5,944 nucleotides of DNA. Source: Saprospiraceae bacterium (lineage in GTDB: Bacteria > Bacteroidota > Bacteroidia > Chitinophagales > Saprospiraceae). Below, piece by piece: positions 1 to 5,944 of the stretch. The notes below the pieces were generated by a model. It saw only the letters and a list, made by a program, of their open reading frames with translations, had not been told where the DNA came from and searched no databases. Position 1 is the first letter of the stretch. Every line of letters starts with the position of its first letter. The translations under genes were made by a program, and so were the position numbers. The stretch is taken from positions 1 to 5,944 of the forward strand of contig WGBN01000382.1 in the NCBI GenBank assembly GCA_015494245.1. Reading direction: 5' to 3'.

Positions 1-173
1 GTGTAAAAATAGTGTAAACTCGTGAAAGTTGCTCTTAAACTTTATAGAACTGTTGACGCTCCCTCAAAATCCCCGTCCCGTTCCCGTTTCAATCTGTTAA
101 AAAAAATTCCCTTTACAACCTGCCTCACATCAGCGCGTTTTCATACAAGCATGCACAGAAAAACCCATTCTCT
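1..173. other. non-coding leader upstream of porU
   Basis: No convincing gene lies here. The first bases hold two copies of GTGTAAA (1-7 and 12-18), and bases 73-89 hold three near-tandem CCCGT units. I found no TAnnTTTG-type -7 box, no clear terminator and no Shine-Dalgarno sequence. The stretch just before the porU start is A-rich, which is usual for Bacteroidota translation starts. The porU promoter is probably here or further upstream, but I cannot place it. Confidence 0.5.
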
Positions 174-3100
174 ATGAAAATCCGGATTGTTACCTTCATA
201 GCCTTTTCCATAGCTCTTTTTTCCGGCACTTTCCTCAGCGCGCAGGCGCATTTGCGCAGGGAAGTCAGCCTCCAATGGGAGGGCAGCCCACGCACCATTA
301 CCGATGAAGAGAGCGGGGAGGTACGCGCCGCCTATCTGTATTTCTCCGGAGCTTCCCTCAGCGATGAGCATCCGCAGTGGCCGGAGTATCGCCTCAGCAT
401 CCCCTTGCAGGGGCCGGCCCGCTTGCAGGTGCAAATCCGCAATCCGCAGCGGGAAGCATTTGGCGAAAGCCTGCAAAACCTCCCCCTCCAACTCGACCAA
501 CTGCCCTCCGATTGGATCATCCGGACGGAAGTCGCCCAGGCAGCCCGAAAATGGTATGGCTACATCAGCATCATCCCCCTGCGCAAAACCGCCACAGGCT
601 ACGAACGCCTCACGGCTTTCTCCCTCGACATCCAAACCGTGGACGCAGCACCCGCTCAAGTGCGCAATCCCTACAACCCGCCTCTCTACTCCCGCCTCGC
701 CGATGGAGACATCTACAAAATGGCCGTCTCCAAGCGCGGAATGTATAAACTGGACTATGACTTCCTCAAAAACGAACTGGGCGTCAAGGTGGACGAAATT
801 GACCCCCGGAAAATCGAAATCCTCGGTATAGGCGGGGGAATGCTGCCCGAAGCCAACAGCGCCTTCCGCTATGAAGACCTGGAGCCCTGCGCCATCTTCG
901 TCAAAGGCGAGGAAGACGGCAGCTTCGATCCGGGCGATTACCTCCTCTTCTACGCAGAGGGCGCCGATCTGTGGTTCTTCGACGAAAACGATCAGCGCTT
1001 TCGCTACAGCAAAAATGTCTATGACACCAAAAATTACTACTTCCTGAAAATCGGAAGCGAAAACGGCCTGCGCGTCAGCTCACAAAGCGGCAACGGAGCC
1101 GTTTACAGCACCACTTCTTACGACGATTACGCCCATCACGAAGAGGAGACTTTCAATCTGCTCAACTCACCCTCTCATCAAGGTTCCGGAAAACAGTGGT
1201 TCGGCGAGTATTTCTACATCCAGCGCGACTACAGTTTTTCTTTTGAGTTCCCCGGGCGCATCACTGCGGATACGGTTTTCTTCGAAGTCAATTTCGCAGG
1301 GCGGGGTTCTACGAGCAGCAATTACAAAGTGAAGCACGGAAACATGGTTTTTACAAGCGGAACCATCACGGGCGTTTCCCTCTCCAATCCCGACACCCAA
1401 TACGCCTACACCAAGCGCTTGAAAGGCGATTTCATCAGCTCTGCCAACCCCATAGACCTCACCGTGGAGTACCCCCTCAACAGCAAAGGCGACAACGAGG
1501 GGTGGCTGGATTACATCACGCTCAACGTCCGCCGCGCGCTCAGTTTCAGCGGCAGCCAGATGAACTTCCGCGACAAGCGCTGCCGCCTTTACGAGAGCAG
1601 CGCCTTCACGCTTTCAGACGCCAACGGCAACGTCCGTATCTGGGATGTGAGCGATCCGCTCAAGCCCGTAGTGCGTGAGGGCAGCCTTTCGGCAAATGCT
1701 CTCACATTCAGCCTCCAAAACGAATACGGCATCCCCGAATTGGTTGCATTTGACGAAAGTCAAAAACTCCTCCAACCCGAAGCTATCGGGAAAATCCCCA
1801 ATCAAAACCTGCACGGCATATCGGATGTGGACATGATCATCCTCTACCACAACGATTTCAAAGCTCAGGCCGAGCAGCTGGCAGCCCACCGCAGCAGCCG
1901 GGGATTGCAGGTGCAAACCGTACTCATTGACGATGTTTACAATGAGTTTTCGGCAGGGCGGCAGGACGTTTCGGCCATACGCGATTTCATGCGCATGCTC
2001 TACCAGCGCGACCCCGATTTTCGCTACCTCTTGCTCTTTGGCGACGGCTCTTTCGACTTTCGGGACATCCTCGGCTACGGCAGCCATTTTGTGCCCACTT
2101 ATGAAACCTCGAATTCTCTGCATCCCATCTATTCCCACCCTTCCGATGACTATTATGCCCTCTTAGATGAAGCGGAAGGTGGCGACCTCAATGGCGGCCT
2201 CGACATCGCCATCGGACGCCTGCCCGTGCAAAATGCCCAACAGGCCCAGGATGTGGTGGACAAAATCATTCATTACGAAACTTCTCCCGAAGTGCTGCAT
2301 GACTGGAGGCTGAGAGCGCTTTTTGTAGCCGATGACGAAGACAATGCCATCCACATGCGCGATTGCAATGCCATTGCCGACTCGGCCTTGCTGCTCTATC
2401 CCTTTCTCAATACAGACAAGCTCTTCGTGGATGCCTACAAGCAGGAAGCCACCTCTTTCGGGCAACGCGTTCCTGACCTGGAAAAAGCCCTCAACGACCG
2501 CATCTTCCAGGGCGTGCTCACAGTAACCTATCTCGGCCACGGCGGTTGGAAGGGCTGGGCGCAGGAGCGGATTCTGCAGCCTCCGCAAATCCTCAACTGG
2601 GAAAATTACGACAATCTTCCGCTCTTCATCACGGCGACCTGCTCTTTTGCGGGTTTCGACGACCCCAACAACACCACGGCAGGAGAGTTGGTGCTCTTCA
2701 ACCCGCGTGGAGGAGGCTCGGCTCTGTTCACTACGGTGAGGCCGGTATATGCCAGTCAAAACAAAACCCTGACCATGGCAGCTATTAAACCCCTGTACGA
2801 ACTCGACGAGCAAGGCTCAGGCCAACCCATAGGCCTTGTCCTCATGAATGCCAAGAATGCCAATGGTGTCTCAGACAGCAACTCCCGCAAATTCCTGCTG
2901 CTGGGAGACCCTGCCATGCGCCTGGCACTGCCCCGTTATCAGGTCGTTACTACGGCCATCAACGGGGAGCCGCTCGGCCCGGAGGCCGATACGCTCAGCG
3001 CCCTGGAGCAGATCAGCATCTCCGGTCAAATCCTCGACCTCAACGGGCAGCCCATGCCCTCCTTCAACGGCATCATCTATCCTTCGGTCTTTGACAAGCC

Positions 3101-4040
3101 CGGAACTTACCAGACATTGGGCCAGGACAACACTCCCGTCAAGACGTATCAACTGCAAAAGAACCTGCTCTTCCGCGGGCGGGCCAGTGTGGAAAACGGA
3201 GCCTTCACCTTTTCCTTCCTCGCGCCCAAGGACATTGACTACAGCTACGGACCGGGCAAGATTTCTTACTATGCCACTGACGGCCAAAGTGCCGATGCAG
3301 CGGGCTATTCCAACGACATCATCATAGGCGGCATCTCGCCCAATGCCACAGATGACGACGAAGGGCCGGAGGTAGAAGTGTATATGAACGACGAAAATTT
3401 CGTCTTCGGCGGCATGACCGGGCCATCGCCTCTGCTGCTCGTCAAATTGCAGGACGATCTCGGCATCAATGTGGTGGGCAACAGCATTGGCCACGACCTT
3501 ACCGCCGTACTCGATGAAGACAGCGACAACACTTATCTGCTCAACAACTTCTACGAAGCCGAGCTCGACGATTACACCCGCGGCAGCGTGCGCTACCCCT
3601 TGGAAGACCTCAGCGAGGGACGCCACAGCATCACCGTCAAAGCCTGGGACGTGGCCAACAACTCCGCCGAGGGATACACGGAATTCATCGTGGCCGGCTC
3701 TGCCGAAGTGGCGTTGAAGCACGTACTCAACTACCCCAACCCCTTCATCAACAGCACCTGCTTCCAGTTTGAACACAACATGGAAGGCAGCGACATGGAC
3801 GTACAGGTGGACATCTACACCATCAACGGCAGACTTGTTAAAAGTCTGCGGCAAAAAATACTGACTACGGGCAGCCGTTTATCCAATGACAACTGCCTGC
3901 ATTGGGATGGCACCGATGAATTCGGCGACCCGCTGGCCAAAGGCGTTTACATCTACAAGGTGCGCGTCCAGGCTACGCTGCCGGGCAGCGGAGTCGTCAG
4001 TGGAGAGAGCGATTTTGAAAAGTTGGTCATTTTGCGGTAA
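174..4040 (+). CDS. porU: type IX secretion system sortase PorU (C25 gingipain-like cysteine peptidase)
   Basis: PorU is the surface sortase-like enzyme of the type IX secretion system. It cleaves the C-terminal signal from exported proteins and transfers them to anionic lipopolysaccharide, working with PorV, PorQ and PorZ at the outer membrane. Residues 1-25 form a Sec signal peptide ending in AQA, with no lipobox cysteine. The C25 peptidase region spans about residues 551-920. It contains GDGSFDFRD (623-631), PSDDYY (656-661), the histidine motif YLGHGG (His789), the cysteine motif TATCSFAGFD (Cys823) and a closing GDPAMRLALP (911-920). An Ig-like region follows at about 1060-1178, then a FlgD-like C-terminal domain from YPNPF (1187) to the end. 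This last domain resembles a T9SS C-terminal signal, which known PorU proteins retain. At 1288 residues the length fits the family. The His/Cys pair is intact and I see no frameshift. The ATG at 174 is chosen because it directly precedes the signal peptide. The downstream porV neighbour supports the call. Confidence 0.93.
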   Translation: MKIRIVTFIAFSIALFSGTFLSAQAHLRREVSLQWEGSPRTITDEESGEVRAAYLYFSGASLSDEHPQWPEYRLSIPLQGPARLQVQIRNPQREAFGESLQNLPLQLDQLPSDWIIRTEVAQAARKWYGYISIIPLRKTATGYERLTAFSLDIQTVDAAPAQVRNPYNPPLYSRLADGDIYKMAVSKRGMYKLDYDFLKNELGVKVDEIDPRKIEILGIGGGMLPEANSAFRYEDLEPCAIFVKGEEDGSFDPGDYLLFYAEGADLWFFDENDQRFRYSKNVYDTKNYYFLKIGSENGLRVSSQSGNGAVYSTTSYDDYAHHEEETFNLLNSPSHQGSGKQWFGEYFYIQRDYSFSFEFPGRITADTVFFEVNFAGRGSTSSNYKVKHGNMVFTSGTITGVSLSNPDTQYAYTKRLKGDFISSANPIDLTVEYPLNSKGDNEGWLDYITLNVRRALSFSGSQMNFRDKRCRLYESSAFTLSDANGNVRIWDVSDPLKPVVREGSLSANALTFSLQNEYGIPELVAFDESQKLLQPEAIGKIPNQNLHGISDVDMIILYHNDFKAQAEQLAAHRSSRGLQVQTVLIDDVYNEFSAGRQDVSAIRDFMRMLYQRDPDFRYLLLFGDGSFDFRDILGYGSHFVPTYETSNSLHPIYSHPSDDYYALLDEAEGGDLNGGLDIAIGRLPVQNAQQAQDVVDKIIHYETSPEVLHDWRLRALFVADDEDNAIHMRDCNAIADSALLLYPFLNTDKLFVDAYKQEATSFGQRVPDLEKALNDRIFQGVLTVTYLGHGGWKGWAQERILQPPQILNWENYDNLPLFITATCSFAGFDDPNNTTAGELVLFNPRGGGSALFTTVRPVYASQNKTLTMAAIKPLYELDEQGSGQPIGLVLMNAKNANGVSDSNSRKFLLLGDPAMRLALPRYQVVTTAINGEPLGPEADTLSALEQISISGQILDLNGQPMPSFNGIIYPSVFDKPGTYQTLGQDNTPVKTYQLQKNLLFRGRASVENGAFTFSFLAPKDIDYSYGPGKISYYATDGQSADAAGYSNDIIIGGISPNATDDDEGPEVEVYMNDENFVFGGMTGPSPLLLVKLQDDLGINVVGNSIGHDLTAVLDEDSDNTYLLNNFYEAELDDYTRGSVRYPLEDLSEGRHSITVKAWDVANNSAEGYTEFIVAGSAEVALKHVLNYPNPFINSTCFQFEHNMEGSDMDVQVDIYTINGRLVKSLRQKILTTGSRLSNDNCLHWDGTDEFGDPLAKGVYIYKVRVQATLPGSGVVSGESDFEKLVILR

Positions 4041-4050
4041 ATTCGCAAAA
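4030..4050. repeat. 7-bp inverted repeat across the porU stop codon
   Basis: TTTTGCG (4030-4036) and CGCAAAA (4044-4050) form a perfect 7-bp stem with a 7-nt loop that contains the porU TAA stop. No T-tract follows, so it is not a typical intrinsic terminator. It could stabilise the porU mRNA 3' end or be chance. Confidence 0.3.
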
Positions 4051-4084
4051 CATCCCCACCCGAAAACCGTTTATTGGAAGAACA

Positions 4085-4097
4085 TGCCGTTTCGGCA
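4085..4097. repeat. small inverted repeat upstream of the porV -7 box
   Basis: TGCCG and CGGCA are separated by TTT and lie about 10 bp upstream of the TACCTTTG box, where a -33 element or operator would be expected. The symmetry is short, so a regulatory role is only a possibility. Confidence 0.25.
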
Positions 4098-4106
4098 AAA
4101 GCGCCC

Positions 4107-4114
4107 TACCTTTG
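4107..4114 (+). promoter_or_regulatory. Bacteroidota-type -7 promoter box for porV
   Basis: TACCTTTG matches the Bacteroidota sigma-A -7 consensus TAnnTTTG exactly. Transcription would start near 4120, leaving a short leader of about 20-35 nt before either candidate porV start. That spacing is typical. I do not see a good TTTG-type -33 element at the usual distance, so the promoter may be of moderate strength or activator-dependent. It implies porV can be transcribed independently of porU. Confidence 0.55.
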
Positions 4115-4142
4115 CCGCAACGACAAACCATCTTAAACAAAC

Positions 4143-5393
4143 ATGCCTGAAAAAATGAAGAAATTACTACTTGGCCTCGTCCTGTCCGTTTGGGCCGCAG
4201 CCTTTTTGCCCGTATCTGTGCAAGCTCAGACCTATGTCTGTGTGCAAAAAGAAGACGGGAAGTACTACATAGCCGGCACCAATACGCCCTGCCCCAACGT
4301 CATCATCACCGCCGTGCCCTTTTTGCGCATCGTAACGGATGCCCGCTCCGGCGCCATGGGTGATGCCGGCATAGCGCTCTCTCCGGATGCAGATGCCATC
4401 AGCTACAACGACTCCAAACTCGTCTTTGCCGACAAAGAACTCGGTCTTTCTGCATCTTATACGCCCTGGCTGCGCGCCCTGGGCCTCACGGATGTCTATC
4501 TGGCTCAGCTCAACGGCTACTACAAAATCGGAGACATGCAGGCCGTCGGCTTGCAACTGAAATATTTCTCGCTCGGTAACATAGACTACACCGACCTCAA
4601 CGGCATGGACATCGGCAAGGGTAAGCCCAATGAATTTGCAGTCAAAGCCTCTTACTCCCGTAAATTGAGCGAAAATCTCTCTGCCGGCATTGGCGCCAAA
4701 TTCATCTACTCCAACCTCGCTGCAGGCCAATCGGTCAATGGCCAGCTCATCACTGTGGGCACGGCCGGTGCCGTAGATGTTTCGGCGACCTATCAGGGCG
4801 ACATCAAAGTAGGCGAAAAAGAAAGTACCCTGCGGGCAGGTCTGGCCATCACCAATATAGGCAGCAAAATCACCTACCTCAACGCTGCCAACAACGAACG
4901 CGATTTCATCCCCACCAACCTTGGCCTCGGCGCCGCCTGGGAAATTGACCTGGACGACTATAACAGCTTTACCATCGTCGCCGATGTCAACAAGCTGCTG
5001 GTACCCACGCCCTGCCTCGGCACCCAGGATGAGTGCGATGCCAACGGCAACGGCATCACTGATTGGCGTGAACAATCGCCCATCGAAGGCATTTTTGCCT
5101 CTTTCGGAGATGCTCCGGGCGGCTTTAGCGAAGAAATCCGCGAGCTGATGTATTCCGTAGGTATGGAGTATTGGTACGACAAGCAATTCGCCCTGCGTGC
5201 AGGCTTTTTCAGCGAAAACCAAACCAAGGGAGCCCGCAACTTCTTCACCCTCGGCCTCGGCCTGAAGTACAACGTCTTCGGACTCAACTTCTCCTATCTC
5301 GTACCCACCACCAACGAGCGCAATCCGCTCGACAACACCATTCGCTTCTCCCTGCTCTTCGACTTTGCAGCCCTGAATGGGGAAGAGAAATAA
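4143..5393 (+). CDS. porV: type IX secretion system outer-membrane protein PorV (LptO)
   Basis: PorV is a FadL-like outer-membrane beta-barrel that collects cargo from the SprA translocon and carries it to the PorU sortase complex. The signal peptide starts at Met5 (MKKLLLGLVLSVW) and ends near VQAQ (25-28). The family signature follows: VIITAVPFLRIVTDARSGAMGDAG (starting at 53), then alternating barrel strands, the conserved stretch FGDAPGGFSEE and a late ALRAGFF. Length is 416 residues, normal for PorV. Two details are less common: an N-terminal segment between the signal peptide and the VITAVPF motif with Cys33 and Cys50, and a loop with Cys291 and Cys298 followed by DANGNGITDW (299-308), which resembles a calcium-binding loop. 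The ATG at 4143 follows an A-rich TTAAACAAAC stretch. The ATG at 4155 is an equally plausible start and gives a more standard signal peptide. Adjacency to porU matches the order known in Porphyromonas gingivalis. Confidence 0.93.
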   Translation: MPEKMKKLLLGLVLSVWAAAFLPVSVQAQTYVCVQKEDGKYYIAGTNTPCPNVIITAVPFLRIVTDARSGAMGDAGIALSPDADAISYNDSKLVFADKELGLSASYTPWLRALGLTDVYLAQLNGYYKIGDMQAVGLQLKYFSLGNIDYTDLNGMDIGKGKPNEFAVKASYSRKLSENLSAGIGAKFIYSNLAAGQSVNGQLITVGTAGAVDVSATYQGDIKVGEKESTLRAGLAITNIGSKITYLNAANNERDFIPTNLGLGAAWEIDLDDYNSFTIVADVNKLLVPTPCLGTQDECDANGNGITDWREQSPIEGIFASFGDAPGGFSEEIRELMYSVGMEYWYDKQFALRAGFFSENQTKGARNFFTLGLGLKYNVFGLNFSYLVPTTNERNPLDNTIRFSLLFDFAALNGEEK

Positions 5394-5395
5394 AT

Positions 5396-5431
5396 AAAAA
5401 AGACGCTGCGAACACGCAGCGTCTTTTTTTT
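5396..5431. terminator. bidirectional intrinsic terminator between porV and rnpB
   Basis: AGACGCTGCG (5401-5410) pairs perfectly with CGCAGCGTCT (5415-5424) around the loop AACA. An A-tract lies on the left and a T-tract of seven bases on the right, so a U-tract follows the hairpin on both strands. It starts 2 bp after the porV stop and lies at the 3' end of rnpB, so it can end both convergent transcripts. Confidence 0.92.
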
Positions 5432-5458
5432 GCCCTCTCCTGTAAGCCGGATTCTGTT

Positions 5459-5556
5459 CCCCGCACTTACTTTCGGGTAGGAAAAACGTTCCTCCTTCTT
5501 CAACGCGGGTTTCCAAATAAAGGAACTTCTCTTCTGCTTCAAAAGTAAGTGCGGGG
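5459..5556 (-). repeat. palindromic rnpB insertion element, copy 1 (P19 site)
   Basis: This is a 98-bp element with perfect 15-bp terminal inverted repeats, CCCCGCACTTACTTT (5459-5473) and its complement (5542-5556). An inner stem pairs 5479-5492 with 5522-5535 (GTTCC/GGAAC plus an A-rich/T-rich stretch), leaving an apical loop of about 29 nt. It lies between the AGATAAATGA block and the final ACAGAA block of rnpB, where many bacteria have helix P19. It is almost identical to copy 2, differing by two substitutions and a 3-nt gap. It encodes no protein that I can recognise. Confidence 0.9.
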
Positions 5557-5623
5557 CCTCTGTCATTTATCTGGGACTGTCGTCACCGACAGCCTCTATC
5601 TGCCTACCCCTCTAAACGCCTCT

Positions 5624-5722
5624 CCCGCACTTACTTTCGGGTAGAAAAAACGTTCCTTCTTCTTCTTCAACGCGGGTTTCCAAATAAAGGAACTTCTCTT
5701 CTGCTTCAAAAGTAAGTGCGGG
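5624..5722 (-). repeat. palindromic rnpB insertion element, copy 2 (3' of P17 hairpin)
   Basis: This is a 99-bp element with 14-bp terminal inverted repeats (5624-5637 and 5709-5722). The inner stem pairs 5643-5656 with 5689-5702. It is complete apart from one mismatch and two G-U pairs, making this the best-paired copy. The apical loop is 32 nt and includes one extra TTC unit relative to copy 1. In the RNA it sits between the P17-like hairpin and the GCGUUUAGAG strand of P15/P16. Confidence 0.9.
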
Positions 5723-5749
5723 ACAGGCCCTGAGCGAGCAACTCAGGCT
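5723..5749 (-). other. P17-like hairpin of RNase P RNA, isolated between copies 2 and 3
   Basis: In the RNA this reads as CCUGAG, loop UUGCUCG, CUCAGG. It is a 6-bp hairpin with a loop resembling the GCUGCUCGC motif I recall from Bacteroidota RNase P RNAs. By position it is P17, whose loop normally pairs with an upstream strand to form P6. That strand would be outside the window. The hairpin is only 27 nt long and has an insertion element on each side. Confidence 0.65.
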
Positions 5750-5844
5750 CCGCACTTACTTTCAGGCATAGGAAATATTCCACCCTTCTTCAACACAGGT
5801 TTCAGAATAGAGGAACTTCTCTTCTACCCCAAAAGTAAGTGCGG
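5750..5844 (-). repeat. palindromic rnpB insertion element, copy 3 (5' of P17 hairpin)
   Basis: This is a 95-bp diverged copy. Its terminal inverted repeats are 13 bp (5750-5762 and 5832-5844) and are conserved exactly with the other copies. The inner stem pairs GGCATAGGAAA (5765-5775) and ATTCC (5777-5781) with GGAAC (5812-5816) and TCTCTTCTACC (5818-5828), with three mismatches. The middle is clearly different from copies 1 and 2, yet the block GGAACTTCTCTTCT is unchanged. In the RNA it lies between the AUCUAAAUCC strand of P15/P16 and the P17-like hairpin. Confidence 0.88.
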
Positions 5845-5944
5845 GGATTTAGATATACGTGGCATTTCAACCCACAAGGTTTACCCGCACCGGCTGTTGC
5901 CAGCCGGAGCCGTGCGCTCTTACCGCACGTTTTCACCCTTACCT

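Larger units (their letters stand above)
5432..5944 (-). ncRNA. rnpB: RNase P RNA (M1-like), 5'-truncated by window edge, with three palindromic insertions
   Basis: This is the catalytic RNA of RNase P, which removes 5' leaders from tRNA precursors. Read on the minus strand, it shows the conserved blocks in order. AGGTAAGGGTGAAA lies at the window edge, followed by the GTGCGGTAAGAGCGCAC hairpin, a CCGGCTG/CAGCCGG hairpin with a GCAA tetraloop, and GGTAAAC. Next come GGGTAGGC (the L15 loop whose GGU binds the tRNA CCA end), a P18 hairpin with a GUGA tetraloop (5577-5592), AGATAAATGA, and finally ACAGAATCCGGCTTACAGG. By comparison with E. coli, about the first 170 nt lie outside the window. Three related 95-99 bp palindromes interrupt the RNA, two around the P17-like hairpin and one at the P19 position. 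Without them the core is about 221 nt, against about 209 nt for the matching E. coli part, so the catalytic core looks complete. The 3' end near 5432 is inferred from the adjoining terminator. Confidence 0.95.

Noticed and set aside
1..80. Tail of an upstream coding sequence
   Set aside because: Short open stretches end at stops within the first 25 bases, and nothing recognisable can be read, so no partial gene is called.
2871..3854. 327-residue open frame on the minus strand, opposite porU
   Set aside because: It is fully antisense to the C-terminal half of porU, with a repetitive Val/Ala/Gly-rich composition and no domain that I recognise.
4167..5516. 449-residue open frame on the minus strand, opposite porV
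   Set aside because: It is antisense to a well-supported porV, has no recognisable domain, crosses the terminator and runs into rnpB. Long antisense frames are expected from GC-rich third codon positions.
5294..5566. Small open frames reading through the terminator and copy 1 on the minus strand, and 5171-5548 on the plus strand
   Set aside because: They overlap rnpB, a terminator and porV in other frames. The parts inside the repeat do not form a conserved peptide, and copy 2's 3-nt difference alone is not enough to show coding selection.
5459..5844. CRISPR array
   Set aside because: There are three long palindromic units with unequal spacing (67 and 27 nt), and the 'spacers' are conserved RNase P RNA sequence.
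5459..5844. Insertion sequence or classical MITE with target-site duplications
   Set aside because: There is no transposase and I could not find consistent duplications at the three boundaries. ACAGA occurs on both sides of copy 1, but one of these is part of the conserved final rnpB block and the spacing is not clean. A MITE-like origin remains possible.

Overview
This window is from a member of the Bacteroidota. Three things show this: a C25-family gingipain-like protein with the layout of PorU, a PorV outer-membrane protein directly downstream, and a Bacteroidota-type -7 promoter box (TACCTTTG) in front of porV. The codon use is GC-rich at third positions and there are no Shine-Dalgarno sequences. 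I cannot name the genus. The GC level and Bacteroidota signals would suit a Saprospira/Chitinophaga-like environmental lineage, but that is only a guess.

Layout: 1-173 is a non-coding leader with no convincing gene. 174-4040 (+) is porU, the T9SS sortase-like cysteine peptidase. 4041-4142 is a short intergenic region with a probable porV promoter and two small inverted repeats. 4143-5393 (+) is porV, the outer-membrane barrel that carries T9SS cargo to PorU. 5396-5431 is a strong symmetrical terminator hairpin that can serve both strands. 5432-5944 (-) is the 3' part of rnpB, the RNase P RNA, whose 5' part lies beyond the window edge. PorU and PorV belong to the same cell-surface attachment complex of the type IX secretion system. 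PorV delivers secreted substrates, and PorU removes their C-terminal signal and joins them to lipopolysaccharide.

The most unusual part is rnpB. Its conserved core is easily recognised, but it is interrupted by three related palindromic elements of 95-99 bp (5459-5556, 5624-5722, 5750-5844). They share 13-15 bp terminal inverted repeats ending CCGCACTTACTTT / AAAGTAAGTGCGG. Each can fold into a long two-part hairpin. Two of them flank the P17-like hairpin inside P15/P16, and the third sits at the P19 position. More than half of the rnpB sequence in the window (about 292 of 513 nt) is this repeated element. With the elements removed, the remaining core (about 221 nt) is close to the length of the matching part of E. 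coli RNase P RNA. This looks like a small palindromic repeat family that has colonised a catalytic RNA, or expansion segments kept alike by gene conversion.
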